NCBI GenBank assembly: GCA_902761575.1
Contig: CACWKU010000024.1
Span: 1-41,503, forward strand
From: an uncultured bacterium
Lineage (GTDB): Bacteria; Verrucomicrobiota; Kiritimatiellia; RFP12; UBA3636
DNA: 41,503 nucleotides
Direction: 5' to 3'
The notes below the pieces were generated by a model. That model was not told where the DNA came from. It did not search any database and saw nothing but the letters and a program-made list of their open reading frames with translations. Both the position numbers and the translations under genes were made by a program. Below, one piece after another: positions 1 through 7,238 of this stretch. The first letter of the stretch is position 1, and each line of letters starts with the position of its first letter.

Positions 1-1290
1 GGCCGCCTCGCCCCGCCGCCCGCGCTCCCGCCGGACGCCCCCGGCCTCTCCCGCGTCCACGACGCGATGCTGCGCGCCGCCGCCGGCGACCCCGCGCGCG
101 AGCCCGAGGCGTTCCTGCTGCTGCGCGAGCTCATGGCATCGGACCTGGCGCTCACGCCCGCCGCGCCGCGCCGCGACACGCTCGAGAGCCAGATCGTCTG
201 GGGCCGCGCCCCCGCGCGCCTCGACCTCGCCGGCGGCTGGTCCGACACGCCCCCGTGGTGCCTCGAGCGCGGCGGGCGCGTCGTCAACGTCGCCGTCGAC
301 CTCAACGGCCAGCCGCCCATCCAGGCCTTCGCGTTCGTGCGCGCCGAGCCGTGCGTCGTCCTGCACTCGATCGACCTGGGCGTCTCCGAGCGCATCGAGA
401 CCTACGAGCAGCTCTGCGCCTCGTCCGAGCTGGGCCCGTTCTCCATCCCGCGCGCCGCGCTGCGCCTCGCGGGCTTCGACCCGCGCTTCGCCGCGGACGC
501 CGCGCCGACGCTGCGCGAGCAGCTCTCGCGCCGCATGGGCGGCGGCATCGAGATCTCGACCCTCGCCGCGATCCCGAAGGGCTCCGGCCTCGGCACGAGC
601 TCCATCCTCGCGGCCACCGTCCTCGGCGTGATCGGCGACCTCTGCGCGCTCGGCTGGAGCCGGGAGGACCTCTTCGCGCGCACGACCGTCCTGGAGCAGC
701 TGCTCGGCTCCGGCGGCGGCTGGCAGGACCAGGTCGGCGGCCTCGCGCCCGGCGCGAAGATCGCCACGACCGGCCCCGGCCTGCGGCAGGAGCCCGCCGT
801 GCGGTACCTGCCCGACGGCCTCCTGCGCGACCTCTTCGACTCGGGCCGCGCGCTGCTGCTCTACACGGGCGTGACGCGCGTCGCGCGCTCCATCCTCGGC
901 GAGATCGTGCGCTCGATCTTCCTCGGCGAGCGCCGCTCCGCGGCGATCATCGAGGACATCGCGCGCAACGCCGACTTCGCGACCGACGCCATCCAGCGCG
1001 CCGACGAGGCGGGGCTGCGCGAGGCCATCCGGCGCAGCTGGGACCTCAACCGCGCGCTCGACGCGGGGACGTTCCCGGACTCGATCCGGCCCTTCACGGA
1101 CGTCCTCGACCGCCACGGCGCGGTCTACAAGCTCCTCGGCGCGGGCGGCGGCGGCTTCCTCCTGATCCTCGCGCCGGACGCGGCCTCCGCCTCGGCGATC
1201 CGCTCGGAGATCCTCGCCGCGCCGCCGAACCCCGGCGCGCGGTTCGTCGCGCCCTCGCTCTCCCGCGGCCTCCAGATCACCCGGTCGTAG
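1..1290 (+). CDS. Fucokinase-like GHMP sugar kinase, C-terminal part (5' end outside window)
   Basis: The reading frame is open from base 1, so the gene begins before the window; the ATG at 67 is internal. The visible part is a GHMP-type kinase. It has the N-terminal GHMP motif RAPARLDLAGGWSDTPP (about residues 70-86), the glycine/serine ATP-binding loop PKGSGLGTSS (about 199-208), and the C-terminal GAGGGGFLL loop (about 380-388). The combination LDLAGGWSDTPPW is typical of the kinase domain of bifunctional fucokinase/fucose-1-phosphate guanylyltransferase (Fkp) and related heptose kinases, which phosphorylate L-fucose or a heptose at C1. The nucleotidyltransferase domain, if present, would lie upstream. 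The gene is convergent with rsmD, with 15 bp between the stop codons. Kinase family is secure; exact sugar is inferred. Confidence 0.82.
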   Translation, partial: GRLAPPPALPPDAPGLSRVHDAMLRAAAGDPAREPEAFLLLRELMASDLALTPAAPRRDTLESQIVWGRAPARLDLAGGWSDTPPWCLERGGRVVNVAVDLNGQPPIQAFAFVRAEPCVVLHSIDLGVSERIETYEQLCASSELGPFSIPRAALRLAGFDPRFAADAAPTLREQLSRRMGGGIEISTLAAIPKGSGLGTSSILAATVLGVIGDLCALGWSREDLFARTTVLEQLLGSGGGWQDQVGGLAPGAKIATTGPGLRQEPAVRYLPDGLLRDLFDSGRALLLYTGVTRVARSILGEIVRSIFLGERRSAAIIEDIARNADFATDAIQRADEAGLREAIRRSWDLNRALDAGTFPDSIRPFTDVLDRHGAVYKLLGAGGGGFLLILAPDAASASAIRSEILAAPPNPGARFVAPSLSRGLQITRS

Positions 1291-1305
1291 CGCGAAAAGT
1301 CCGCG

Positions 1306-1884
1306 TCAGGCGTCGCGGCGGAAGAGCGAGAGCTGCGTCCGGCCGTAGCGGCGGTCGCGAAGAAGGTCGAAGCCCTCGCACGCGGGGAGCGGCGTGCCCG
1401 CGCGCTGCTCCGCGACGAAGAAGGAGACCGGCGCGAGGAGCCCCGAGTCGCGCACCGCGGCGAGGAGCGCGGACATCCCGTCCGGCTCGCCCTCGCGCTC
1501 CACGTAGGGGGGATCCGCGAAGACGATCGACACGCTCCCGGGCGGCAGCGCGGGGCGCTTCAGCCACGCGCCGACGTCCGCGCGGAAAAGGCGAAGCGCG
1601 GGCGGCGCCCCCGCCTCGCCGAAGCACTTCTCGAGATTCGCCTCCAGCGTGCGCAGCGAGCGCGGCGAGCGCTCGACCCACGCGACCGCCCCCGCCCCGC
1701 GGCTCCACGCCTCGAGCCCCACGGCGCCCGTGCCGGCGTAGAGGTCGAGAAAAGACGCGCCCGGCAGGACCGAGGCGAGCATCGAGAAGAGCGCCTCGCG
1801 CACGGCATCCTGCGTCGGGCGCAGGACGCCGTCGGGCGGCGCCGCGAGGATGCGGCCGCGGAGGCTGCCGCCGGCGATGCGCAC
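1306..1884 (-). CDS. rsmD: 16S rRNA (guanine-N2)-methyltransferase RsmD
   Basis: A 192-residue protein, normal length for RsmD, which methylates G966 of 16S rRNA in assembled 30S subunits. It begins RIAGGSLRGR, the usual RsmD start. It carries the substrate motif RPTQDAVREALFSML (about 22-36), the SAM-binding motif FLDLYAGTGAVGLEAWSRGA (about 45-64) and the catalytic loop VFADPPY. The start codon is GTG, one base after the rubrerythrin stop codon, so the two are probably co-transcribed from the rubrerythrin promoter. No strong ribosome binding site precedes the GTG, which suits translation coupled to the upstream gene. Confidence 0.93.
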   Translation of the reverse strand: MRIAGGSLRGRILAAPPDGVLRPTQDAVREALFSMLASVLPGASFLDLYAGTGAVGLEAWSRGAGAVAWVERSPRSLRTLEANLEKCFGEAGAPPALRLFRADVGAWLKRPALPPGSVSIVFADPPYVEREGEPDGMSALLAAVRDSGLLAPVSFFVAEQRAGTPLPACEGFDLLRDRRYGRTQLSLFRRDA

Positions 1885-1885
1885 G

Positions 1886-2461
1886 CTAGAAGTTCTCGGC
1901 GAGGCGCTCGAAGTAGTCGCGCGGATGCGCGCAGGCGGGGCACTTCTCCGGGGCCTCGGGGGCCTCGGTCACGAACCCGCAGTTGCGGCAGCGCCACGCG
2001 ATCGGCGTGCCGTTCTTGAACATCGTCCCGCCCTCGACGCGCTCCAGGAGGCGGCGGAAGCGCTCCTCGTGGTACTTCTCCGCGACGGAGATCATCCGGT
2101 ACATCGTCGCGATCTCGGGGAAGCCCTCCTCGTCGGCCTTGTCGGCGAACGCGGGATACGCCTCGCTCCACTCCTCGTGCTCGCCGCCGGCGGCGGCGCG
2201 GAGGTTCGCGGCGGTGTCGCCGATCACGCCGGCCGGGAAGGACGCCGTGATCTCGAGCGTCGAGCCCTCGAGCCACTTGAACATCTTCTTGGCGTGCTCC
2301 TTCTCCTGATTGGCGATCTCCTCGAACACGGCCTGGACGAGGACGTAGCCGTCCTTCTTGGCCTGCGAGGCGAAGAACGTGTAGCGGTTGCGGGCCTGCG
2401 ACTCGCCGGCGAAGCTCGTCAGCAGGTTCTTTTCGGTCTGGGTTCCCTTGAGGGATTTCAT
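1886..2461 (-). CDS. rbr: Rubrerythrin (ferritin-like domain then C-terminal rubredoxin domain)
   Basis: A 191-residue classical rubrerythrin, a non-heme di-iron peroxidase that removes hydrogen peroxide in anaerobes. The N-terminal half is the ferritin-like four-helix domain, with iron-ligand glutamates in SFAGESQARNRYTFFA and EIANQEKEHAKKMFK and further glutamates in the later helices. The C-terminal 35 residues form a rubredoxin-like Fe(Cys)4 site, CRNCGF ... CPACAH. I chose the ATG at 2461, not the longer in-frame start at 2530, because MKSLKGTQTEKNLL is the family N-terminus and GGAGGA lies just upstream. A second rubrerythrin with the opposite domain order is at 6458-7045. It is probably co-transcribed with rsmD. 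Confidence 0.95.
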   Translation of the reverse strand: MKSLKGTQTEKNLLTSFAGESQARNRYTFFASQAKKDGYVLVQAVFEEIANQEKEHAKKMFKWLEGSTLEITASFPAGVIGDTAANLRAAAGGEHEEWSEAYPAFADKADEEGFPEIATMYRMISVAEKYHEERFRRLLERVEGGTMFKNGTPIAWRCRNCGFVTEAPEAPEKCPACAHPRDYFERLAENF

Positions 2462-2520
2462 GTCGGTTCCTCCGTCGTCCGCGGGAAGGGCTCCTCGCCT
2501 CCCCGCCCGGACGAAACCGC

Positions 2521-2550
2521 ACTCTACCACGCCGCGCCTCCGCCGGTCAA
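2521..2550 (-). promoter_or_regulatory. Promoter of rubrerythrin-rsmD
   Basis: On the minus strand TTGACC (2550-2545), an 18-bp spacer and TAGAGT (2526-2521) form a sigma-70-like promoter about 60 bp before the rubrerythrin ATG. The second rubrerythrin has the same TAGAGT box. Confidence 0.6.
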
Positions 2551-2567
2551 GGGAAAGCCCGCTCCGC

Positions 2568-2597
2568 TTGCCTCCCGGGAGGCGGATGCGGTATGAT
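2568..2597 (+). promoter_or_regulatory. Promoter of the sugar kinase-GH31 pair, apparently leaderless
   Basis: TTGCCT (2568-2573), an 18-bp spacer and TATGAT (2592-2597). Only seven bases separate the -10 box from the ATG at 2605, so transcription should start at or next to the start codon. Confidence 0.6.
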
Positions 2598-2604
2598 GCG
2601 TCCC

Positions 2605-3522
2605 ATGCAAGACACGGAGTTCCTCGCGCTCGGCTTCTGCAGCAACGACCACATCGCCGTGCTGCCGTTCATCCCGCACGACACGAAGGTGCGCATGCTC
2701 TCGCACGCGATCTTCGGCGGCGGGCCGGCGGCCAACGCCGCCGCCGGCGCCGCCGCGCTCGGAATGCGCGCCGCGTTCGCCGGCACGGTCGGCGACGACC
2801 CCGACGGCCGCACGATCCTCGCCGACTTCGCCGCGCAGGGCGTCGACACGTCGATGGTGAGGGTCCGCCCCGGCGCCACGAGCGCCATCGCCTACCTCTG
2901 GATCGAGGAGAGGTCCGGCGCGCGATCCTGCGCCTGGACGCGCGAGGGGCTCGACGAGCTGCGCGCGGACGAGATCGACGCGGACGCCGTCGCCCGCGCC
3001 CGGATCCTCCACCTCGACGGCCACAACGCCGCCGGCGCCATCGCCGCCGCGAAGGTCGCGCGCGAGGCCGGCGTCCTCGTGAACTACGACGCCGGTACGC
3101 ACCGCGACGGCATGGAGGAGCTGCTCCCGCTCGCCGACCTGCTCGTCTGCTCGGAGGAGTTCATCCTCCGGCTCACCGGCCTCTCCGACGCCGAGGAGGC
3201 GGTCCGCGCGGTCTGGGCGAAGTACCGGCCGAAGGTCTGCGGCGCGACGATGGGCGCGCACGGCTCGATGTGCTTCGACGGCCGAGACTTCGTGAAGTGT
3301 CCCGCCTTCCCGGTCGAGAAGGTCGTCGACACGACCGGCTGCGGCGACCTCTTCCACGCCGCCTTCGCGGTCCGCTGGCTCGAGACGCACGACCTGCTCG
3401 ACTGCCAGCGCTTCGCCGCCGCCACCTCCGCGCTCAAGTGCCGCGGCCTCTCCGGCCGCCCGCCCGCAGCCCCGACCCGCGCCGAGGTCGAGGCGTTCCT
3501 GTCCGCCCATCCGAAACCATGA
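2605..3522 (+). CDS. PfkB-family carbohydrate kinase
   Basis: A 305-residue ribokinase/PfkB-family kinase that would transfer phosphate from ATP to a sugar or sugar acid. The N-terminal family region is FGGGPAANAAAGAAALG (about 35-51). The C-terminal signature DTTGCGDLFHAAF (about 245-257) contains the catalytic base Asp of the GxGD loop, with Cys in place of the usual Ala. I took the ATG at 2605; the in-frame ATG at 2593 lies inside the -10 box. The stop codon overlaps the next start in ATGA, so the kinase and GH31 gene are translationally coupled. The likely role is phosphorylation of a monosaccharide released by GH31. Substrate cannot be read from the sequence. Confidence 0.88.
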   Translation: MQDTEFLALGFCSNDHIAVLPFIPHDTKVRMLSHAIFGGGPAANAAAGAAALGMRAAFAGTVGDDPDGRTILADFAAQGVDTSMVRVRPGATSAIAYLWIEERSGARSCAWTREGLDELRADEIDADAVARARILHLDGHNAAGAIAAAKVAREAGVLVNYDAGTHRDGMEELLPLADLLVCSEEFILRLTGLSDAEEAVRAVWAKYRPKVCGATMGAHGSMCFDGRDFVKCPAFPVEKVVDTTGCGDLFHAAFAVRWLETHDLLDCQRFAAATSALKCRGLSGRPPAAPTRAEVEAFLSAHPKP

Positions 3523-5123
3523 ACCCGATCCGTTCCGAGATCCCCCTGCTCGAGGGCGAGCGCTGGTGGGGCGGCGCCGGCGGCGACGGCGAGCGCCAGC
3601 CCTACGGCGCCGGCGACTCGCCGCGCGTCGACCTGCGCACCGCCGGCTTCACGTCCTCGCCGCTTCTCGTCTCCTCGCGCGGGCGCTACGTCTGGAGCGA
3701 GCGGCCCTTCGGCTACGAGTTCCGCGGCGGCCGGCTGCTGCTCGACTCGGACGCGGAGCGGATCGCGCCGGTGCGGGCGGGCGAAACGCTCCGCGACGCC
3801 TACCTCGCCGCCGCGCGGGCGCACCTGCGGTTCGACGGACGCGTTCCGCCCGACGTCTTCTTCGCCCTCCCCCAGTGGAACAACTGGATCGAGATCTTCC
3901 TGCGCGGCGTGAACCAGCGGTCGGCCGACGACTACACGGCCGAGCTCGCGGCGAGCGGGTTCCCCTGCGGCGTCTGCATGATGGACGGCTTCTGGATGTC
4001 GCACCAGGGCTCCTACGAGTTCTTCGCGAAGGACTTCCCCGACCCGAAGGGGATGGTCGCCCGCATGCGCGCGCACGGCTGGACGCCGCTCATCTGGACC
4101 GCGCACTTCGTCTCCCCCGACAGCCGCGAATACAAGCGCCTGCGCTTCCACGAGAAGCTCGGCGGCCTCGACCACCTCGCCTACCGCGCGAAGCCCGGTT
4201 CGCACGACGCCGCCGTCGTGCGCTGGTGGAGCGGCGTCAGCGCGGTCTACGACCTCACGAAGCCAGAGGCCGCCGCCTTCTACGCGAGGACGCTGCGGGA
4301 CTTCGCCGCCGAATACGGCCTCGCGGGGTTCAAGTTCGACGCGGGCGACCCGCGCTTCTTCGTCGAGGACTGCCGCTTCCACGACGAGGCGGCCGAACCG
4401 GTCGACTACGCGCGGCTCTACGCGGAGCTCGCCGCGCGCGAGTTCCCCTTCCACGAGATCCGCACGAGCTGGAAGTGCGGCGGCCTGCCGCTCGTCACGC
4501 GCCTCAACGACCGCGCCCACGCCTGGACCGGCCCCGGCGCGCAGGACACCGCGATCCCGCAGATCGTCGCGGCGGGCCTCCTCGGCTGCCCGTATTCGGT
4601 CGCCGACATGGTCGGCGGCGGGCTCGAGGTCTCGTTCGTCGGGCGCGAGATCGACGAGCGGCTCTTCGTCCGCTCGGCGGCGCTCCAGGCGCTCCTGCCG
4701 ATGATGCAGTTCTCGGCCGCGCCGTGGCGGCACCTCTCGCCGGAGGGCGTCGCGCTCTGCCGCGCCTTCGCGGACCTGCACGTCGCCTTCGCGCCCTACA
4801 TCCTCGAGTGCGCGCGCCACGCCGCCGCGACCGGCGAGCCGATCGTCCGCGCGATGGAGTACGAGTTCCCGGGCCAGGGCTTCGCGCGCCCGATGCAGCA
4901 GTTCATGCTCGGCCCGCGCTGGCTCGTCGCGCCCGTCCTCTCGCCCGACGACACGGTGGCCGTCGAGCTCCCCGCCGGCCGCTGGCGCGACGACCTCGGC
5001 GCCGTCCACGACGGCCCGACGACGCTTCGTCTCTCCGGCGTCCCCCTCTCCCGCCTCCCTCGCTACGAGCTCGCCGGCCCGCCGGCCGCCGGCCGTCCGG
5101 GTCAGACCCAGAACGAGAAGTAG
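3519..5123 (+). CDS. Glycoside hydrolase family 31 alpha-glycosidase
   Basis: A 534-residue GH31 enzyme; the family retains alpha-configured glucosides, xylosides, galactosides or sulfoquinovosides. An N-terminal beta region is followed by the (beta/alpha)8 barrel. The nucleophile motif is GFKFDAGD, with Asp at about residue 274. The Asp in TGPGAQDT (about residue 343) is the best candidate acid/base. Other barrel strands visible are GVCMMDGFW and PLIWTAHFVSP. No signal peptide is present, so it acts in the cytoplasm on an imported oligosaccharide or glycoside. The start overlaps the kinase stop by 4 bp. Its last 22 bp overlap the 3' end of the convergent symporter remnant. Specificity is unknown; it is shorter than many GH31 enzymes. 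Confidence 0.87.
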   Translation: MNPIRSEIPLLEGERWWGGAGGDGERQPYGAGDSPRVDLRTAGFTSSPLLVSSRGRYVWSERPFGYEFRGGRLLLDSDAERIAPVRAGETLRDAYLAAARAHLRFDGRVPPDVFFALPQWNNWIEIFLRGVNQRSADDYTAELAASGFPCGVCMMDGFWMSHQGSYEFFAKDFPDPKGMVARMRAHGWTPLIWTAHFVSPDSREYKRLRFHEKLGGLDHLAYRAKPGSHDAAVVRWWSGVSAVYDLTKPEAAAFYARTLRDFAAEYGLAGFKFDAGDPRFFVEDCRFHDEAAEPVDYARLYAELAAREFPFHEIRTSWKCGGLPLVTRLNDRAHAWTGPGAQDTAIPQIVAAGLLGCPYSVADMVGGGLEVSFVGREIDERLFVRSAALQALLPMMQFSAAPWRHLSPEGVALCRAFADLHVAFAPYILECARHAAATGEPIVRAMEYEFPGQGFARPMQQFMLGPRWLVAPVLSPDDTVAVELPAGRWRDDLGAVHDGPTTLRLSGVPLSRLPRYELAGPPAAGRPGQTQNEK

Positions 5124-6190
5124 AGATAGGCGCCGAGGATCATCGCGCCGACGACGGCGGTCGAGATCACGTCGACCGGATGGATCGACGCGCGGACGGC
5201 CGCCCTGTCGATCGAGGCGAACGTGAGGCCGTCCGTCCTCTCGCGCGGGGGCGGCGCGGAGAGAAGCGACGCGACGACGATCGCGACGGCGCTCGCGAGG
5301 AAGAGCACGCCGCAGGCGTAGTAGGCGTTGAAGTCGCCGATCCGGGCGAGGAAGGCCGGATCGGAGATCTTCCCCTCGCCCGTCCCGAAGATCGTCTGGA
5401 CCGTGAGCTTGCCCATGCCGAGGACGAACCCCGTCGCGAGCCCCCAGACCGCGCCCGCCGCGTTCACGCGGCTCCAGAAGAGGCCCAGCAGGAACACGGC
5501 CGCGATGGCCGGCGCCAGGAAGCTCTGGACGTTCTGCAGGTAGTTGTAGACGCCGCCGCCGGCGACCTGCTTGATGATCGGGATCCAGACGAGGCCGAGC
5601 GCGACGACGACCGCCGTGGCGACCTTGCCCACGCGCACCAGCTCCCGCTGCGAGGCCTCCTTGCGGATCTTCTGGTAGATGTCGATCGTGAACAGCGACG
5701 CGCTGGAGTTGAAGAGGCTGGAGAGCGAGCTCATCAGCGCGGCGAGGAGGCCGGCCACGACGAGCCCTCGCAGGCCGGAGGGCAGCAGCCCCGTGACGAG
5801 CGTCGGGAAGATCTGGTCGCTCACCAGCTCGCCGTTCTCCGTCGGGATGTGGAGCGCGCCCTGCTTGTTGAGCGCCGCGCCGATCATGCCCGGGACGAGG
5901 AAGATCAGGATCGGCATGACCTTGAGCGCGGCGCCCCAGATCGTGCCGCGGCGCGCCGTCTCGAGGTTGCGGGCCGCGAGCGTGCGCTGGACGATGTACT
6001 GGTCCGTGCACCAGTACCAGATGCCGATGATCGGCGACGCGATGCAGATCGCGAGCCACGGGAAGTCCGGGTGCGAAAGCGGGTGCCAGAGCGCGTACTT
6101 GGCCACGTCCTCGCGGACGAAGTCCTTCAGGCCGGCCCAGCCGCCGTCCAGCCGGTCGAGTCCGAACCAGAGGATGAACGCCGCTGCGCA
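5102..6190 (-). pseudogene. Sodium:solute symporter (SSS/SGLT type), 5'-truncated
   Basis: The frame encodes the C-terminal two thirds of an SSS-family Na+/sugar symporter. It contains the hallmark segment IIGIWYWCTDQYIVQRTLAA (about 6040-5981) and the following transmembrane helices down to YLYFSFWV at the stop. Family members usually have about 500-560 residues and 13-15 helices; here similarity begins only at ILWFGLDRLDGGW near 6185, so roughly the first five helices are missing. Upstream the frame stays open but reads Arg/Pro/Gly-rich non-family sequence that includes a dispersed repeat. No good start codon or ribosome binding site exists. I read it as a decapitated gene that once served the neighbouring kinase-GH31 pair. 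The coordinate 6190 is approximate. Confidence 0.75.
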
Positions 6191-6333
6191 AGTGAAATGC
6201 GACCGGACCGGCCCGCATGCTCCGGGCTCCCAAGGCGCGGCGTTCCGAAATGCATGGCCGCTCAACGAAACCCGGACGCGGCGGCCTCGCGGAAGGCGCG
6301 CCCGGAATCGGCGCGGCCGCCGCAGCACCCATC

Positions 6334-6372
6334 GCCGTCGCGCGCCTCCCGCACACCCCGCCACGCTACCGC
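6334..6372 (+). repeat. Dispersed 39-bp repeat, copy 1
   Basis: GCCGTCGCGCGCCTCCCGCA and the following 19 bases recur on the opposite strand at 11004-11042 with 35 of 39 identical. Both copies are intergenic, which fits a REP-type interspersed repeat. Confidence 0.7.
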
Positions 6373-6403
6373 GGGCGTGGGCGGGCGGGGCGCGAAAGAG
6401 GAA

Positions 6404-6437
6404 CGCCGCCCGGTCCGCGGTCGCGGGACGGGCGGCG
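6404..6437 (-). terminator. Probable terminator of second rubrerythrin
   Basis: A perfect 9-bp inverted repeat CGCCGCCCG/CGGGCGGCG lies about 20 bp past the rubrerythrin stop and is followed on the minus strand by pyrimidine-rich TTCCTCTTTC. Confidence 0.5.
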
Positions 6438-6457
6438 TCGGAGGAGGGGATGGCGGG

Positions 6458-7045
6458 CTAGAACCAGCGGGCGAGGAGGCCCGCGAAGCCCTTGCCGTGG
6501 CGGGCCTCGTCCTTGGCCATCTCGTGGACCGTGTCGTGCACCGCGTCGTAGCCGAGCTCCTTGGCGAGCTTCGCCAGCTCCAGCTTGCCCTCGCACGCGC
6601 CCGTCTCGGCCGCGGTGCGCATCTCGAGGTTCTTCTTCGTGCAGTCGGTCACGACCTCGCCGAGCAGCTCGGCGAAGCGCGCCGCGTGGTCGGCCTCCTC
6701 GAAGGCGTAGCGCTTGAACGCGTCCGCGACCTCCGGGTAGCCGTCGCGCTCGGCCTGGCGGCTCATCGCCAGATACATGCCGACCTCGCAGCACTCGCCG
6801 TTGAAGTTGTCCTGCAGGCCCTTCACGACGCGCGGGTCGAGGCCCTTGGCGGAGCCGACGACGTGCTCGCACGCCATCGCGGGCAGCGCGAGCTTGCCCT
6901 TGGCGGGGGCGCCGGCGGCGGCGGGCGCGGCGGCGGGCTCCTCCATCTTCTTGAACTTGTCGGCCGGGGCCTTGCAGACCGGGCACTGGGCGGGCGGCTG
7001 GTCGCCCTCGTGGACGTAGCCGCAGACGGAACAGACGTATTTCAT
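6458..7045 (-). CDS. Reverse rubrerythrin (N-terminal rubredoxin domain then ferritin-like domain)
   Basis: A 195-residue protein with the domain order reversed relative to the rubrerythrin at 1886-2461. The N-terminal rubredoxin-like site is CSVCGYVH ... CPVCKAP (residues 5-24). An Ala/Pro-rich linker follows (about 36-50). The ferritin-like domain has the ligand-bearing helices [20 protein letters not shown] and [18 protein letters not shown] and ends with [17 protein letters not shown]. Such proteins are peroxide-detoxifying di-iron enzymes of anaerobes. The ATG at 7045 has a good AAGGAG site. It is monocistronic, with its own promoter and a hairpin behind it. It lies divergent to ileS. 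Confidence 0.92.
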   Translation of the reverse strand: MKYVCSVCGYVHEGDQPPAQCPVCKAPADKFKKMEEPAAAPAAAGAPAKGKLALPAMACEHVVGSAKGLDPRVVKGLQDNFNGECCEVGMYLAMSRQAERDGYPEVADAFKRYAFEEADHAARFAELLGEVVTDCTKKNLEMRTAAETGACEGKLELAKLAKELGYDAVHDTVHEMAKDEARHGKGFAGLLARWF

Positions 7046-7113
7046 GGGGATGTCTCCTTGGTTTTCGGGGCGCGCGGCCCCGTGTGGTGGTTGTTGGGTG
7101 GTTTGCGGGCCGC

Positions 7114-7143
7114 ACTCTACCCGATTCGCCCCGCACTAGCCAA
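7114..7143 (-). promoter_or_regulatory. Promoter of reverse rubrerythrin
   Basis: Minus strand TTGGCT (7143-7138), an 18-bp spacer and TAGAGT (7119-7114). The context GTAGAGTGCGG is the same as in front of the first rubrerythrin. Confidence 0.6.
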
Positions 7144-7173
7144 GTCTAACATTCGCCGCCGTGCCGCGCGCGT

Positions 7174-7202
7174 TTGCGCGGTGGCGCGCGCTGTGGTAGA
7201 CT
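7174..7202 (+). promoter_or_regulatory. Promoter of ileS
   Basis: TTGCGC (7174-7179), a 17-bp spacer and TAGACT (7197-7202), with a leader of about 30 bases before the ATG at 7239. Confidence 0.5.
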
Positions 7203-7238
7203 GCGCCGCCGTTTCCGCAATCCAATTCGCACCGAGCC

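Larger units (their letters stand above)
6191..6457. other. Intergenic region between symporter remnant and second rubrerythrin
   Basis: No gene is supported. The stretch replaces the missing 5' end of the symporter, holds one copy of a dispersed 39-bp repeat (6334-6372) and ends with the rubrerythrin terminator hairpin. Confidence 0.6.

Noticed and set aside
2605-6190. Sulfoquinovose catabolic cluster (GH31 sulfoquinovosidase, PfkB sulfofructose kinase, transporter)
   Set aside because: The family combination fits loosely, but no isomerase or aldolase is present and I do not see the sulfonate-binding residues of sulfoquinovosidases; the symporter is also broken.
3084-6356. Very long minus-strand frame opposite the GH31 and kinase genes, and similar long frames opposite or alongside ileS, fusA, recQ and the glycosidases
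   Set aside because: These are shadow frames produced by GC-rich codon bias; their products are Arg/Pro/Ala-rich or acidic low-complexity strings, and the other strand has a clear family match.
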